DNA from: G965207125 sp965207125
GTDB lineage: Bacteria > Pseudomonadota > Alphaproteobacteria > Puniceispirillales > UBA1172
Length of the DNA: 64,000 nt
Assembly: GCA_965207125.1 (NCBI GenBank)
Contig: OZ242263.1
Span: 62,001-126,000, forward strand
Direction: 5' to 3'
The translations under genes and the position numbers were made by a program. Shown here piece after piece: positions 24,826 through 33,233 of the stretch. Numbering within the stretch: position 1 is the first letter of the stretch; the number at the start of each line of letters is the position of its first letter. The notes under the pieces were generated by a model. That model saw nothing but the letters and a program-made list of their open reading frames with translations. It did no database searches and had not been told where the DNA came from.

Positions 24826-25112
24826 TGGATCAGCATGACACCACACGCAAGTTTCAGGTTTTGGCGCTGCAACGCCTTGGCAAGCTGTTCACATTGTTTC
24901 TGATTTTTGTCGCCTCGGTTCTGGTTGGGTTTGAATTTATTTTCGTTCGGCACGGTGATGTTCCTGTAGAGGAGAACTTTATGTTTCCGGCCCTGTTTGG
25001 TTTTGTGGCTTTTGTGGTGGTCGTGTTGGTGGGAAAACTGTTGCGAGCATTGATTATGCGGCCTGAGACTTACTATGATGATGAGGGGGGCGACGGCGAT
25101 GATCTTGGTTGA
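24825..25112 (+). CDS. Small two-helix membrane protein in the Mrp operon, unknown
   Basis: A 95-residue protein with a polar N-terminus (MDQHDTTRK), one hydrophobic helix, a polar loop containing RHGDVPVEENFMFP, a second helix (LFGFVAFVVVVLVGKLL), and an acidic C-terminal tail (YYDDEGGDGDD). It shares one base with the upstream stop and overlaps the next gene by 14 bases, so it is embedded in the operon. It is not one of the named MrpA-G subunits. It is probably an accessory subunit specific to this type of complex. Confidence 0.75.
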   Translation: MDQHDTTRKFQVLALQRLGKLFTLFLIFVASVLVGFEFIFVRHGDVPVEENFMFPALFGFVAFVVVVLVGKLLRALIMRPETYYDDEGGDGDDLG

Positions 25113-26808
25113 AATCTTTCCCTTAATTCCCCCTGGTGTGGTGATGGTATTGGCAGCTTTTGCTTTGCCGTTTATTCCAGCGGTTTTTCGCCCGGTCTGG
25201 GCCTTGGCGGCGATCGCGCTTTCCGCTGCTGGAGTGATGCTGGCGGGGGAGGGGATTCACCTGATCTGGACGGTTTTCGGCTTTGATTTGATTTTATATC
25301 GGGCGGATGCACTGACCTTTCCTTTCGCGGTGATTTTTCATCTGGCGGCAGTCTTGGTTGTGATTTACAGCTGGCACGTCAGATCGAGGCTTGAACTGAC
25401 TGCGCAGTTGTCTTACGCGGGGGCGGCCATCGCGGCGGTTCACGCCGGGGATCTAGTCAGTCTTTTTCTCTGGTGGGAGACCACTGCCATCACCTCGGTT
25501 CTTCTGATTCTCGCCGCCAACACTGACCGAGCAAGGCAGGCGGCGCGGCGCTATCTGATAGTGCAGGTGAGTAGTGGCGTGTTGCTGTTGGCGGGAGCGG
25601 CGGTGATGGCGACTGATCGCGGGCACTTTATCTTCACGGCGATGGCTCTTGAAGGAGTAGCCGCGTGGTGCGTTTTTCTGGCTTTCGGTATTAAAGCAGC
25701 GTTTCCATTGCTCAATGGCTGGCTTCAGGACGCTTATCCTGAGGCAACCCCCACAGGGACGGTCTGTCTTTCGGTGTTCACGACCAAATTGGCGATTTAC
25801 GCGCTGGCACGAGGATTCCCCGGTGTCGATCTCCTAATCTGGATCGGCGCGGCGATGGCAGCTCTTCCTGTATTTTTCGCGGTGATCGAAAATGATCTAA
25901 GACGCGTTCTGTCGTTCAGCCTCAATAACCAACTAGGGTTTATGGTGGTGGCCGTGGGTATAGGCACGCCTCTTGCGCTGAACGGGGCGGTGGCCCACGC
26001 CTTTGTTCATATCATCTATAAGGCATTGCTGTTCATGTCTATCGGCACGGTGATTTACCACACCGGCACAGCCAAGGCGTCTGAACTTGGCGGGTTATAT
26101 AAAAAGATGCCTTTCACCATGATCTGTTGCGTGATCGGCGCGATGTCTATCTCGGCCTTTCCGTTATTTAGCGGCTTTGTCGCGAAATCTTTAACCATGT
26201 CGGCGCTTGGCGGCACTGGCATAGTTTGGGTGTATTTGATCATGCTGTTCGCTTCAGCAGGGGTGCTTGAACATTCGGGCATCAAAATCCCATATTTTGC
26301 TTTTTTCGCGCATCCCTCAGACCATGAAATAGGCAAAACGCCGCGAGGAATGATGATCGCCATGGGGATAGCGGCGGTGTTATGTATCGGGCTTGGTGCT
26401 TTTCCCCAGCTGCTCTATCAGATTCTGCCTTATGCCAAAGTCAAGAACCCCTATGATATCGGCCATGTTAGCGCGCAGTTGCAGTTATTGGTGTTTGCTG
26501 GGCTTGCCTTTATCGTTCTAATGCGGGTGGGGATTTATCCACCTGAAATTCGTTCTGTAGTGCTGAATAGCGACTGGTTTTACCGCAAACTCGCGCCGAG
26601 GATCATAAATCCTGTTGTTGAGACAGCGATGAGAATCGCAGCGATTCTGGAAAACCTCGTGCTCGCGGTGGCTGGTAGGTTTATCGCCGCCTCCAAATGG
26701 ATTGCGACTCATCCATTTGTGGGGGTGGTTATTCCGGGGCCGGCGGCGTTAGTGCAGACTTTTGTGTTGATGCTTATTCTTGCGGTGGTCTATGCCAGCC
26801 TTGCTTAG
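25099..26808 (+). CDS. Na+/H+ antiporter subunit (NuoL/MrpA- or MrpD-type), third copy
   Basis: A 569-residue polytopic membrane protein. It has the conserved helix glutamate in VSLFLWWETTAITSVLL, IKAAFPLLNGWLQDAYPEATPTG, and IENDLRRVLSFSLNNQLGFM, all hallmarks of ND5-type antiporter subunits. It is longer than the other two copies because of extra C-terminal helices, as in NuoL or the N-terminal part of MrpA. I infer that it stands in for MrpA, whose C-terminal portion is the separate DUF4040 gene. ATG at 25099 overlaps the preceding gene by 14 bases. The next gene overlaps its 3' end. Confidence 0.85.
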   Translation: MILVEIFPLIPPGVVMVLAAFALPFIPAVFRPVWALAAIALSAAGVMLAGEGIHLIWTVFGFDLILYRADALTFPFAVIFHLAAVLVVIYSWHVRSRLELTAQLSYAGAAIAAVHAGDLVSLFLWWETTAITSVLLILAANTDRARQAARRYLIVQVSSGVLLLAGAAVMATDRGHFIFTAMALEGVAAWCVFLAFGIKAAFPLLNGWLQDAYPEATPTGTVCLSVFTTKLAIYALARGFPGVDLLIWIGAAMAALPVFFAVIENDLRRVLSFSLNNQLGFMVVAVGIGTPLALNGAVAHAFVHIIYKALLFMSIGTVIYHTGTAKASELGGLYKKMPFTMICCVIGAMSISAFPLFSGFVAKSLTMSALGGTGIVWVYLIMLFASAGVLEHSGIKIPYFAFFAHPSDHEIGKTPRGMMIAMGIAAVLCIGLGAFPQLLYQILPYAKVKNPYDIGHVSAQLQLLVFAGLAFIVLMRVGIYPPEIRSVVLNSDWFYRKLAPRIINPVVETAMRIAAILENLVLAVAGRFIAASKWIATHPFVGVVIPGPAALVQTFVLMLILAVVYASLA

Positions 26809-27277
26809 GTACGGGCTGCTAATCTTGTTAGTGGTATTTTCTGCGCGCGCGGGGGTTTGCGCTGATCTCGTTGCAGTTAAACTCATCAATCCACAAGACG
26901 AGGTAATGCTCACCCTTGAGGTTGCTGAGAGCCGAAGCGCGCGAGAAAAAGGGTTGATGGACAGGCGGGCCCTTGGCACTGATGAGGGAATGTTATTCAT
27001 TTATCCGCATGAAAAAATGCTTTCATTTTGGATGAAGAATACCTTTCTTTCGCTTGATATTATGTTTTTTTCTTCAGATGGTAAGTGGATTAATACTGTT
27101 GAAAAGGCTGAACCTTTAACCTTGTCCTCGCGGCGTTCATCGGCGCCCGCGCGCTTTGTTGTTGAGATGATCGGTGGCAGTGCGGAGCGGCTTGGTATTG
27201 GTGAAGGGAGTGCTCTTTTTATAGAAGATTGTAGTAATCTTAAGACAAGGCTTGATTTCGCTGTGTGTAGCCGATAG
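26792..27277 (+). CDS. DUF192 family exported protein
   Basis: A 161-residue protein. A hydrophobic signal-like N-terminus (residues 5-24, RYGLLILLVVFSARAGVCAD) is followed by the DUF192 domain: EVAESRSAREKGLMDR, GMLFIYP, FWMKNTFLSLDIMF and a C-terminal GSAERLGI. DUF192 proteins are small beta-rich proteins of unknown biochemical role, usually exported. ATG at 26792 is used; it overlaps the antiporter gene by 17 bases, so it is probably the last gene of the Mrp transcript. tRNA-Pro follows. Confidence 0.85.
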   Translation: MPALLRYGLLILLVVFSARAGVCADLVAVKLINPQDEVMLTLEVAESRSAREKGLMDRRALGTDEGMLFIYPHEKMLSFWMKNTFLSLDIMFFSSDGKWINTVEKAEPLTLSSRRSSAPARFVVEMIGGSAERLGIGEGSALFIEDCSNLKTRLDFAVCSR

Positions 27278-27292
27278 AAAGAACAACGGAGT

Positions 27293-27369
<77 letters not shown>

Positions 27370-27389
27370 ATTAACGCGAGTGGTCCCAT

Positions 27390-27704
27390 ATGCGTGTTCG
27401 CATTTATCAGAAATCAAAATCGGCGATGCAGTCGGGGACTATGTCAGGGCGTTCAGGCTTGCCTTGGCATATAGAGGTGGTTCGCCAGCACCCTGCTGAG
27501 GCTGAGCCGTTGATGGGTTGGCAGTCTTCGATGGAAACCTTGCATACGATAGACTTGGCTTTTCCTCGTCTTGAGGATGCGGTGGCCTACGCGGAAAAGC
27601 ACGGTTTTGAATACATTGTGTCAAATCCAACCCCCAAGCGTCGGCGGGCGCAGGCTTATGCAGATAATTTCAGATTTGGGCGCAAGCAGGGTTGGACACA
27701 TTAA
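27390..27704 (+). CDS. NADH dehydrogenase accessory subunit, NDUFS4-like
   Basis: A 104-residue protein of the ETC complex I subunit family (NDUFS4/18 kDa). It begins MRVRIYQKSKSAMQSG, then has the substrate-like WHIEV, GWQSSMETL, the LEDAVAYAEKHGFEY segment and the basic KRRRAQAYADNFRFGR motif. In alphaproteobacteria this is an accessory subunit of complex I shared with mitochondria, acting at the matrix/cytoplasmic arm. It lies alone between tRNA-Pro and tRNA-Arg, away from any nuo genes in view. Confidence 0.88.
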   Translation: MRVRIYQKSKSAMQSGTMSGRSGLPWHIEVVRQHPAEAEPLMGWQSSMETLHTIDLAFPRLEDAVAYAEKHGFEYIVSNPTPKRRRAQAYADNFRFGRKQGWTH

Positions 27705-27705
27705 C

Positions 27706-27782
27706 GGCTCCGTAGCTCAACAGGATAGAGCAGCTGACTTCTAATCAGCAGGTTGCAGGTTCGAGTCCTGCCGGAGTCGCCA
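27706..27782 (+). tRNA. tRNA-Arg (anticodon TCT)
   Basis: A 77-base cloverleaf. The acceptor is GGCTCCG/CGGAGTC (one G-T pair), the anticodon TCT sits in loop CTTCTAA, and the T-loop is TTCGAGT. CCA is encoded. It begins two bases after the NDUFS4-like stop. Its 3' end faces the unknown gene at 28059, but no duplicated tRNA tail was seen beyond that gene. Confidence 0.96.
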
Positions 27783-28003
27783 TTATTTCAATAAGTTATC
27801 TTTTAACACGAGAAGGTTAGAATTAACCGAACTCGCCACTAGGCATCGTCTGCCCGTAGGCTTTTGCCCACTTAGTAAGGGGGCAGGGCTGTTTGACAGG
27901 TAACAGTGATATTATAGTCGTGCCCTTTCTTTCTTTTTCACCGCAATGATATGATTTTTTTAGGTAATTTTCTGTTTGCTAGCTTGACTATGCTTTGATT
28001 CTA

Positions 28004-28009
28004 TATAAT
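28004..28009 (+). promoter_or_regulatory. Candidate -10 box upstream of the PD-(D/E)XK-like gene
   Basis: TATAAT lies 50 bases before the ATG at 28059. A TTGACT occurs 14 bases upstream of it, closer than the usual 16-18, so only the -10 is convincing. The rest of the 276-base gap after tRNA-Arg holds a GGGCAG/CTGCCC inverted pair around 27850-27890 and nothing else recognisable. Confidence 0.35.
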
Positions 28010-28058
28010 GGTTTGCCTATTCTACTGGCTTTAAAGGATAGTTTCCAAAGGAGATTTA

Positions 28059-29447
28059 ATGTCACAATTACCTACTCAACTGTCAAAATTACCTCATCAA
28101 ATATTATCTAATAAGCGCCCTCGAGATAAGCGTGCTCGCCTTTTTCCAACACTCAAACCTTCTAACAAAGAGTTAAGAGCGACTTCAACGATTCTCGCAT
28201 TTTTTCAAGTTGTTCCTGAACTTTTTAGCGAGATGATTTCAGGCACTGGAATTAGCATTAACAACAAAACCACCTTTGATACATTCACAGAGGTGCATCT
28301 TGTTAAGTCTAAGGGCGCTAAAAAAAGCAGGTTCGATGGATTTATCTATATCAAAAACAGGACTGAATGGACTGCTCTAGTCGAGGCAAAGGTTGGCAAC
28401 GGCCTTCTAACTGTTGATCAGGTTAAGACGTATGTAGAGGATGCTCGGGCCAATAAAATAGATGCGGTGATAACCATCTCTAATCAATTCACGTCACGGG
28501 TAGAGCAAAGCCCAATCGATTTGAACTCACCGAAAGGGGTTAAACTGTATCACTTATCGTGGCGTCTAATACTGTCCACCGCGCTTTTACTCAAAAACAA
28601 AAATGAGAAGAGGAAGAAGAATGAAAAGATGGACCGAGAGAAATCTCTTATTTTAGAGGAGTTGATTGAATTTCTTAGAGATGACTCTGTTGGCAATAAG
28701 GCCTTCACGATAATGCCAAAGTCTTGGCCGGAAGTTTGCTCCCTCTCTCGGAACAATAGGCTGAAACCCAACGATCCTCAGCTCAAAGAAGTTTCAAGTG
28801 CACTCGTTGAGGAATTTTCCGAAATAGCACTCATTTTGACGGATCACCTAGGTGTTGATTGCCGGGCCAAGGTACCTAAGGCCGCCAAGCTTGATAAGTT
28901 TATTTGGCAAGAACAAATCAGCAAAACTATCGCTGAAAAGAGTATAGCTAAATGCTCATATGATATACCAAATGCAGCCAATGATTTGGATTTAGAGATC
29001 AATCTTACATCGAGTACAATCTCGGTCGGGATGGAAATGAAAGCGCCGGAAGAGAAAAGCACTTCAAGAGGCAAAATTAACTGGCTACTGAAACAACTCC
29101 CGCCAGATAAAAGGCAAGACAAAAAGTCTTACATCAAAGTTCGGTGTAAATCCCGGTCACCAAGTAGCCCCATAGAACTAAGTAAATTTGAATCTGAGGA
29201 TTTCAAAGACAAAGGGTTCGAGGGGACCATATTATCGCTGACTCCTATGATGGAATTGCACTCGAGCAATGTGTTTCAGTCTCGCAAAAACTTCATTGAG
29301 GAGTTAGAAAAACTTGTTCTTAATTTTTACGACACTCATGCCCAGTATCTAAAGCCTTGGGTTTCAAAATCCCCAGCACCGCTCAAAAAGCCAGAAGAAC
29401 AAGAGCCAGAAGAACAAGAGGATGATCCAGCTGGAGAATCAGCTTGA
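28059..29447 (+). CDS. Unknown protein with a PD-(D/E)XK nuclease-like domain
   Basis: A 462-residue cytosolic protein with a good AAGGAG ribosome site seven bases upstream. Residues 93-125 show a PD-(D/E)XK-like core: Asp93 in RFDGF, E109-A-K111 in ALVEAK, then a DQVKTY helix (Gln121, Tyr125), followed by VITISNQF. The N-terminal RPRDKRARLFPTL and this block resemble a family of uncharacterised proteins widespread in bacteria, sometimes labelled stress-response proteins. A Lys/Glu-rich segment lies near residues 190-210. The C-terminus is a low-complexity acidic/Pro tail with repeated PEEQE. Nuclease activity is inferred from the motif only. It stands alone between tRNA-Arg and the MmgE/PrpD gene and looks like an insertion. 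Confidence 0.7.
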   Translation: MSQLPTQLSKLPHQILSNKRPRDKRARLFPTLKPSNKELRATSTILAFFQVVPELFSEMISGTGISINNKTTFDTFTEVHLVKSKGAKKSRFDGFIYIKNRTEWTALVEAKVGNGLLTVDQVKTYVEDARANKIDAVITISNQFTSRVEQSPIDLNSPKGVKLYHLSWRLILSTALLLKNKNEKRKKNEKMDREKSLILEELIEFLRDDSVGNKAFTIMPKSWPEVCSLSRNNRLKPNDPQLKEVSSALVEEFSEIALILTDHLGVDCRAKVPKAAKLDKFIWQEQISKTIAEKSIAKCSYDIPNAANDLDLEINLTSSTISVGMEMKAPEEKSTSRGKINWLLKQLPPDKRQDKKSYIKVRCKSRSPSSPIELSKFESEDFKDKGFEGTILSLTPMMELHSSNVFQSRKNFIEELEKLVLNFYDTHAQYLKPWVSKSPAPLKKPEEQEPEEQEDDPAGESA

Positions 29448-29551
29448 TCAATAGGGTCGGACATATTGAAAACGGCGATCTTCCCTTTATTTCAGGCAGA
29501 AAGTAAGGTTATCATTGGCGGGTTGACATGAATCACTGAGGAGTGATGACA

Positions 29552-30907
29552 ATGCCGCTTTTGCAGGAACTAGCGCATTTTGTTTCGCCATCGGAATTCA
29601 GTATGGGCGTCGATGCTCAACCTTTTCTATCGCAAGGGGTTATCGACACATTAGGCTGTATTGTGCTTGGGGCGAGCGAGGAATCGGCACTTAAAGCTAT
29701 GAGGGCCGCGCGCACTTTCGGCGGAATGGAAGGGAGTTCTGCTGTTTATGGCACAGGTTTTTCTGCCTCGAAACCGGTGGCTGCTTTTCTAAACGCGGTT
29801 GCGGGTCATGCCTTTGATTTTGATGATTGGGAGATTTCGGGCAACACGCATCCGAGCGTTGTTCTAGTATCGGCTTTATTGGCCGTGGCGGATAGCAAAA
29901 CTTCGGCGCAACATCTGGCTGATGGCTATCTTGCTGGATACGAGGTAATCGCACGTTTGGGCGAAGCGTTAACTTTAGAGCATTATAAGCAAGGCTGGCA
30001 TTCAACTGCGACTTTGGGCGCGGTGGGGGCCGCGGCGAGTGTGGCTCGTTTGCTTGGCGGTGATGCAACGGTGACGCTTAACGCGATGTCGCTCGCGATA
30101 AGCCGCGCGGTGGGATACACATGTCAATTTGGCACAGACGCCAAACCTTTGCAGGCAGGCTTTGCCGCCGAAACGGGCGTGATCGCGGCGCATTTAGCGG
30201 CGGCGGGTGCAACAGGGCAAGCGCATATTTTGAGCCATGAGCGTGGGATGGGCGCACTGATGGCTAACGTTTCAAGCACGCGAATGGACGAAATCGCGGC
30301 GCGGCTTGATAAAGACAAACCCGCTTTTGCCCAATACGGGCTGGCTATCAAGCCTTGGCCGAATTGCAGCTATGCGCATCGAGTGATGACCGCAGCGCGT
30401 GAGATGATAGGCCGGCTTCCGGCCGAGGACCCGATCACAGCGATTGACCTGTATCTGCCAGATTTTCACGCATCAATTTTGCCTTTCGATGCGCCAACAA
30501 CTAAAAGAGAGGCTATGTTTTCCTTACCTTTCGCCGTTGCGATGATGTTTGAGGAGAAAGGGTTAACTTTGGATCACCTCACTTCAAGAAGTTGGTATCG
30601 TCCGCCCATCGTCGCCCTGATGAAAAAAACATCCATTCACCCCCTCAAAGTATCCAAACCTCACCTTAATTATGATCCTGACCAGCCTGATCGCGTTAAG
30701 GTTACGCTTCAATCAGGCTTAGCGATTGAGCAGAGCTGTGTTTATCCTTTGGGAGCGATGCAGAATCCGATGAGTTATGATCAGGTAATGGAAAAATTTC
30801 ACGCCAACGTTGCAGGTTTATCTGGCTGTGCCCTTGATAAGATCGGTGGTTGGATTGATCAAACATTGGTATTAGACGCCTTCTCGTCCCTGCATAAGGG
30901 CCGATGA
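29552..30907 (+). CDS. MmgE/PrpD family protein
   Basis: A 451-residue protein of the MmgE/PrpD family, which includes 2-methylcitrate dehydratase, cis-aconitate decarboxylase and iminodisuccinate epimerase. The family pattern VIDTLGCIVLGA near the start, AVAGHAFDFDDW, GNTHPSVVLVSALLAVA, and the central YKQGWHSTATLGAVGAAA all fit. The catalytic-type Asp/His residues fall in DFDDW and GWHST. No methylcitrate-cycle genes surround it, so the substrate cannot be stated. ATG at 29552 is chosen because GAGGAG lies eight bases upstream. A glycerol-phosphate-type transporter operon follows. Confidence 0.85.
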   Translation: MPLLQELAHFVSPSEFSMGVDAQPFLSQGVIDTLGCIVLGASEESALKAMRAARTFGGMEGSSAVYGTGFSASKPVAAFLNAVAGHAFDFDDWEISGNTHPSVVLVSALLAVADSKTSAQHLADGYLAGYEVIARLGEALTLEHYKQGWHSTATLGAVGAAASVARLLGGDATVTLNAMSLAISRAVGYTCQFGTDAKPLQAGFAAETGVIAAHLAAAGATGQAHILSHERGMGALMANVSSTRMDEIAARLDKDKPAFAQYGLAIKPWPNCSYAHRVMTAAREMIGRLPAEDPITAIDLYLPDFHASILPFDAPTTKREAMFSLPFAVAMMFEEKGLTLDHLTSRSWYRPPIVALMKKTSIHPLKVSKPHLNYDPDQPDRVKVTLQSGLAIEQSCVYPLGAMQNPMSYDQVMEKFHANVAGLSGCALDKIGGWIDQTLVLDAFSSLHKGR

Positions 30908-30996
30908 GCATTGGCAGCTTGCCTACACTTTACTTTTGTGTAAAGGTTTTAACACCAGAGTGGGTTTACACCACAATCAACATAAGGAGGACAATT

Positions 30997-32304
30997 ATGT
31001 ATAAATATCTTGTTTCGCTTTTAGCGATTCTATTCAGCACGGCGTATGCTCAAGCAGAGCCGATTGAGATCGATTTTTGGCACGCTATGGGTGGCGATCT
31101 TGGTCAGGTGACGGGAAAACTAGCAACCGATTTTAACGCATCGCAATCTGACTATAAGATCAATGCGATCTATAAGGGTGATTACACAGAAACAATGACC
31201 ACGGCTATTGCGGCGTTTCGCGCTGGCAATAACCCGCATATTGTTCAGGTGTTTGAGGTCGGCACAGCCACGATGATGGCGGCTAAGGAGAAGGGCGCAG
31301 TTTATCCCGTCTATCAGTTGATGAAGGATGCCGGGCTTCCTTTGGATCAGAGCAAATTCTTGCCTGCGGTCATTTCATATTACACAACCACAGACAACGA
31401 GTTGCTGTCGTTGCCGTTTAATTCATCGACTCCAGTTCTTTGGTATAACAAGACAAAGCTGGATGAATTAGGGGTTAGCGTTCCGGTAACATGGGATGAA
31501 GTTGAATCAGTTGCAAAGAAGGCCAAAGCGGCCGGGATAGAAGCCCCCTTGAGTTTTGGTTGGCAGTCATGGACACAGCTAGAAAATTTCTCAGCATGGC
31601 ATAACATTCCGTTCGGCACGAAGCAGAACGGGTTTGCTGGTTTAGATGCAGAATTCACTTTTAACAACGATAAGGTGGTACGGCACGTTGATCGCATCGC
31701 TGAGATGGGTAAATCGGGTTTATTTCGTTATGGCGGCCGGCGCGGCGACAGTCGGGCAATGTTTGTCAATGGCGAGGCGATCATGTGGATTAATTCATCG
31801 GCGTATTATGGTGGTTTTAAGATAGACATTAAGGATTTTGAATTCGGCCAAGCGATGTTGCCGATTGATAGTACTCTTGCATCCACACCCCAGAACTCGA
31901 CCATCGGTGGGGCCACATTATGGGTGCTAAACGGCCATGATTCTGAGGATTACAAAGGCGTAGCAGCGTTTTTTAACTTCGTATCATCGCCTGAGCAACA
32001 GGCGTCTTGGCATCAGAAAACCGGCTATGTTCCAATTACCCATGAGGCCTATAAGTTATCAAGACAGCAAGGATTTTATGACGAGAATCCCGGCACGGAC
32101 ACGGCCATCAAGCAATTGTCGTTGAACACGCCAACTCCATCCTCAAAAGGCTTGCGTTTTGGTAATTTCGTTCAGATTCGGGACGTGATCAATGAGGAAT
32201 TGGAAAACGTCTGGTCAGGCAACAAGTCAGCGCAAGAGGCGATGGATGATGCGACAAGACGAGGTGATAAGTTATTACGTAGGTTTGAAAACGCTAATAA
32301 CTAA
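30997..32304 (+). CDS. ugpB: ABC transporter substrate-binding protein, UgpB-like (family 1)
   Basis: A 435-residue periplasmic binding protein. It has a signal peptide (residues 1-20, cut after AQA) and a mature start EPIEIDFWHAMGG, the typical beginning of UgpB-type sugar- or glycerol-3-phosphate-binding proteins. Further family features are PFNSSTPVLWYNK, the WSYTS-like hinge region and a C-terminal ALDDATRRGDKLL-like helix (here AMDDATRRGDKLL). The ATG at 30997 has a perfect AAGGAGG ribosome site and fits the signal peptide, so the longer frame upstream is not used. The following genes supply two permeases, an ATPase and a glycerophosphodiesterase, which points to glycerol-3-phosphate or glycerophosphodiesters as substrate. 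Confidence 0.88.
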   Translation: MYKYLVSLLAILFSTAYAQAEPIEIDFWHAMGGDLGQVTGKLATDFNASQSDYKINAIYKGDYTETMTTAIAAFRAGNNPHIVQVFEVGTATMMAAKEKGAVYPVYQLMKDAGLPLDQSKFLPAVISYYTTTDNELLSLPFNSSTPVLWYNKTKLDELGVSVPVTWDEVESVAKKAKAAGIEAPLSFGWQSWTQLENFSAWHNIPFGTKQNGFAGLDAEFTFNNDKVVRHVDRIAEMGKSGLFRYGGRRGDSRAMFVNGEAIMWINSSAYYGGFKIDIKDFEFGQAMLPIDSTLASTPQNSTIGGATLWVLNGHDSEDYKGVAAFFNFVSSPEQQASWHQKTGYVPITHEAYKLSRQQGFYDENPGTDTAIKQLSLNTPTPSSKGLRFGNFVQIRDVINEELENVWSGNKSAQEAMDDATRRGDKLLRRFENANN

Positions 32305-32345
32305 TTGTCTTTTTAGGTGAAGACGAGGAAGAACGGGATAAAGCG

Positions 32346-33233
32346 ATGAAATTCTCAGCGGTTTTTCGCCAATATCCCTTTCTTCCTTACCTTCTCTTGT
32401 TCCCGCAGTTGTTGGTAACAGCGGTATTTTTTCTATGGCCGTCTTTTCAGGCGTTGCAACAATCTTTTTTCATCGAGGACGCTTTCGGTTTCAGTCGTGA
32501 ATTTGTCGGCTTGACCAATTATATGGAATTGCTTTTGGATGACGGCTACGGCAAGTCTTTCGTTACCTCTTTTGTTTTCGCTATATCGGTTAGCGGTTTG
32601 TCGATGGGACTCGCGTTGACCTTTGCGGTGGCGGCTAATCGGGTGATTAAATCAGCGTTGGTTTACCGGACGTTTCTGATTTGGCCTTATGCGGTCGCGC
32701 CAGCGGTTGCGGGGGTGATTTGGTATTTTCTGCTCAATCCATCTGTGGGCATCGTGTCGTATTGGTTAGGTGGGTTAGGGATTGACTGGGATCACTATAG
32801 CAACAGCAGTCATGCTTTGTGGCTGATTATCATTGCGGCGACCTGGAAGCAGATCAGTTATAATTTTCTGTTTTTCATTGTCGGAATTCAATCTATTCCC
32901 AAATCAATCACCGAGGCCGCGATTATTGATGGGGCAGGGCCTGTTAGACGATTCTTCACGATCACCTTTCCGCTTTTGTCGCCCACCACGTTCTTTTTGC
33001 TGGTGGTCAATTCGGTCTATGCGTTCTTTGACACCTTTGCCCTAGTTCATGCCACGACCAGTGGCGGGCCGGGTAATGCCACCTCAATTTTGGTGTTTAG
33101 GGTTTATAACACAGGGTTTGTGGGCCAGGATTACGGATCTTCGGCGGCGCAATCTATCGTATTGATGACGGTTGTGATCATCATGACGGTTATTCAGTTT
33201 CGTTATATTGAAAAGAAAGTAACCTATTCATGA
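32346..33233 (+). CDS. ugpA: ABC transporter permease, UgpA-like
   Basis: A 295-residue inner-membrane permease with six predicted helices. The EAA loop that contacts the ATPase reads EAAIIDGAGPVRRFFTITFP near residue 196. The N-terminal PYLLLFPQLLVTAVFFLWP matches MalF/UgpA-type permeases. It overlaps the UgpE-like permease gene by four bases. A GAGGAA ribosome site precedes the ATG. Confidence 0.9.
   Translation: MKFSAVFRQYPFLPYLLLFPQLLVTAVFFLWPSFQALQQSFFIEDAFGFSREFVGLTNYMELLLDDGYGKSFVTSFVFAISVSGLSMGLALTFAVAANRVIKSALVYRTFLIWPYAVAPAVAGVIWYFLLNPSVGIVSYWLGGLGIDWDHYSNSSHALWLIIIAATWKQISYNFLFFIVGIQSIPKSITEAAIIDGAGPVRRFFTITFPLLSPTTFFLLVVNSVYAFFDTFALVHATTSGGPGNATSILVFRVYNTGFVGQDYGSSAAQSIVLMTVVIIMTVIQFRYIEKKVTYS

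Noticed and set aside
27706..29551. tRNA-Arg and the PD-(D/E)XK gene as an integrated element with att sites
   Set aside because: No integrase is present and no copy of the tRNA 3' end was seen between 29448 and 29551. Only the position is suggestive.
30904..30996. Upstream extension of the UgpB-like protein
   Set aside because: The stretch lacks a signal sequence and a ribosome site. The ATG at 30997 has AAGGAGG and starts a proper signal peptide.
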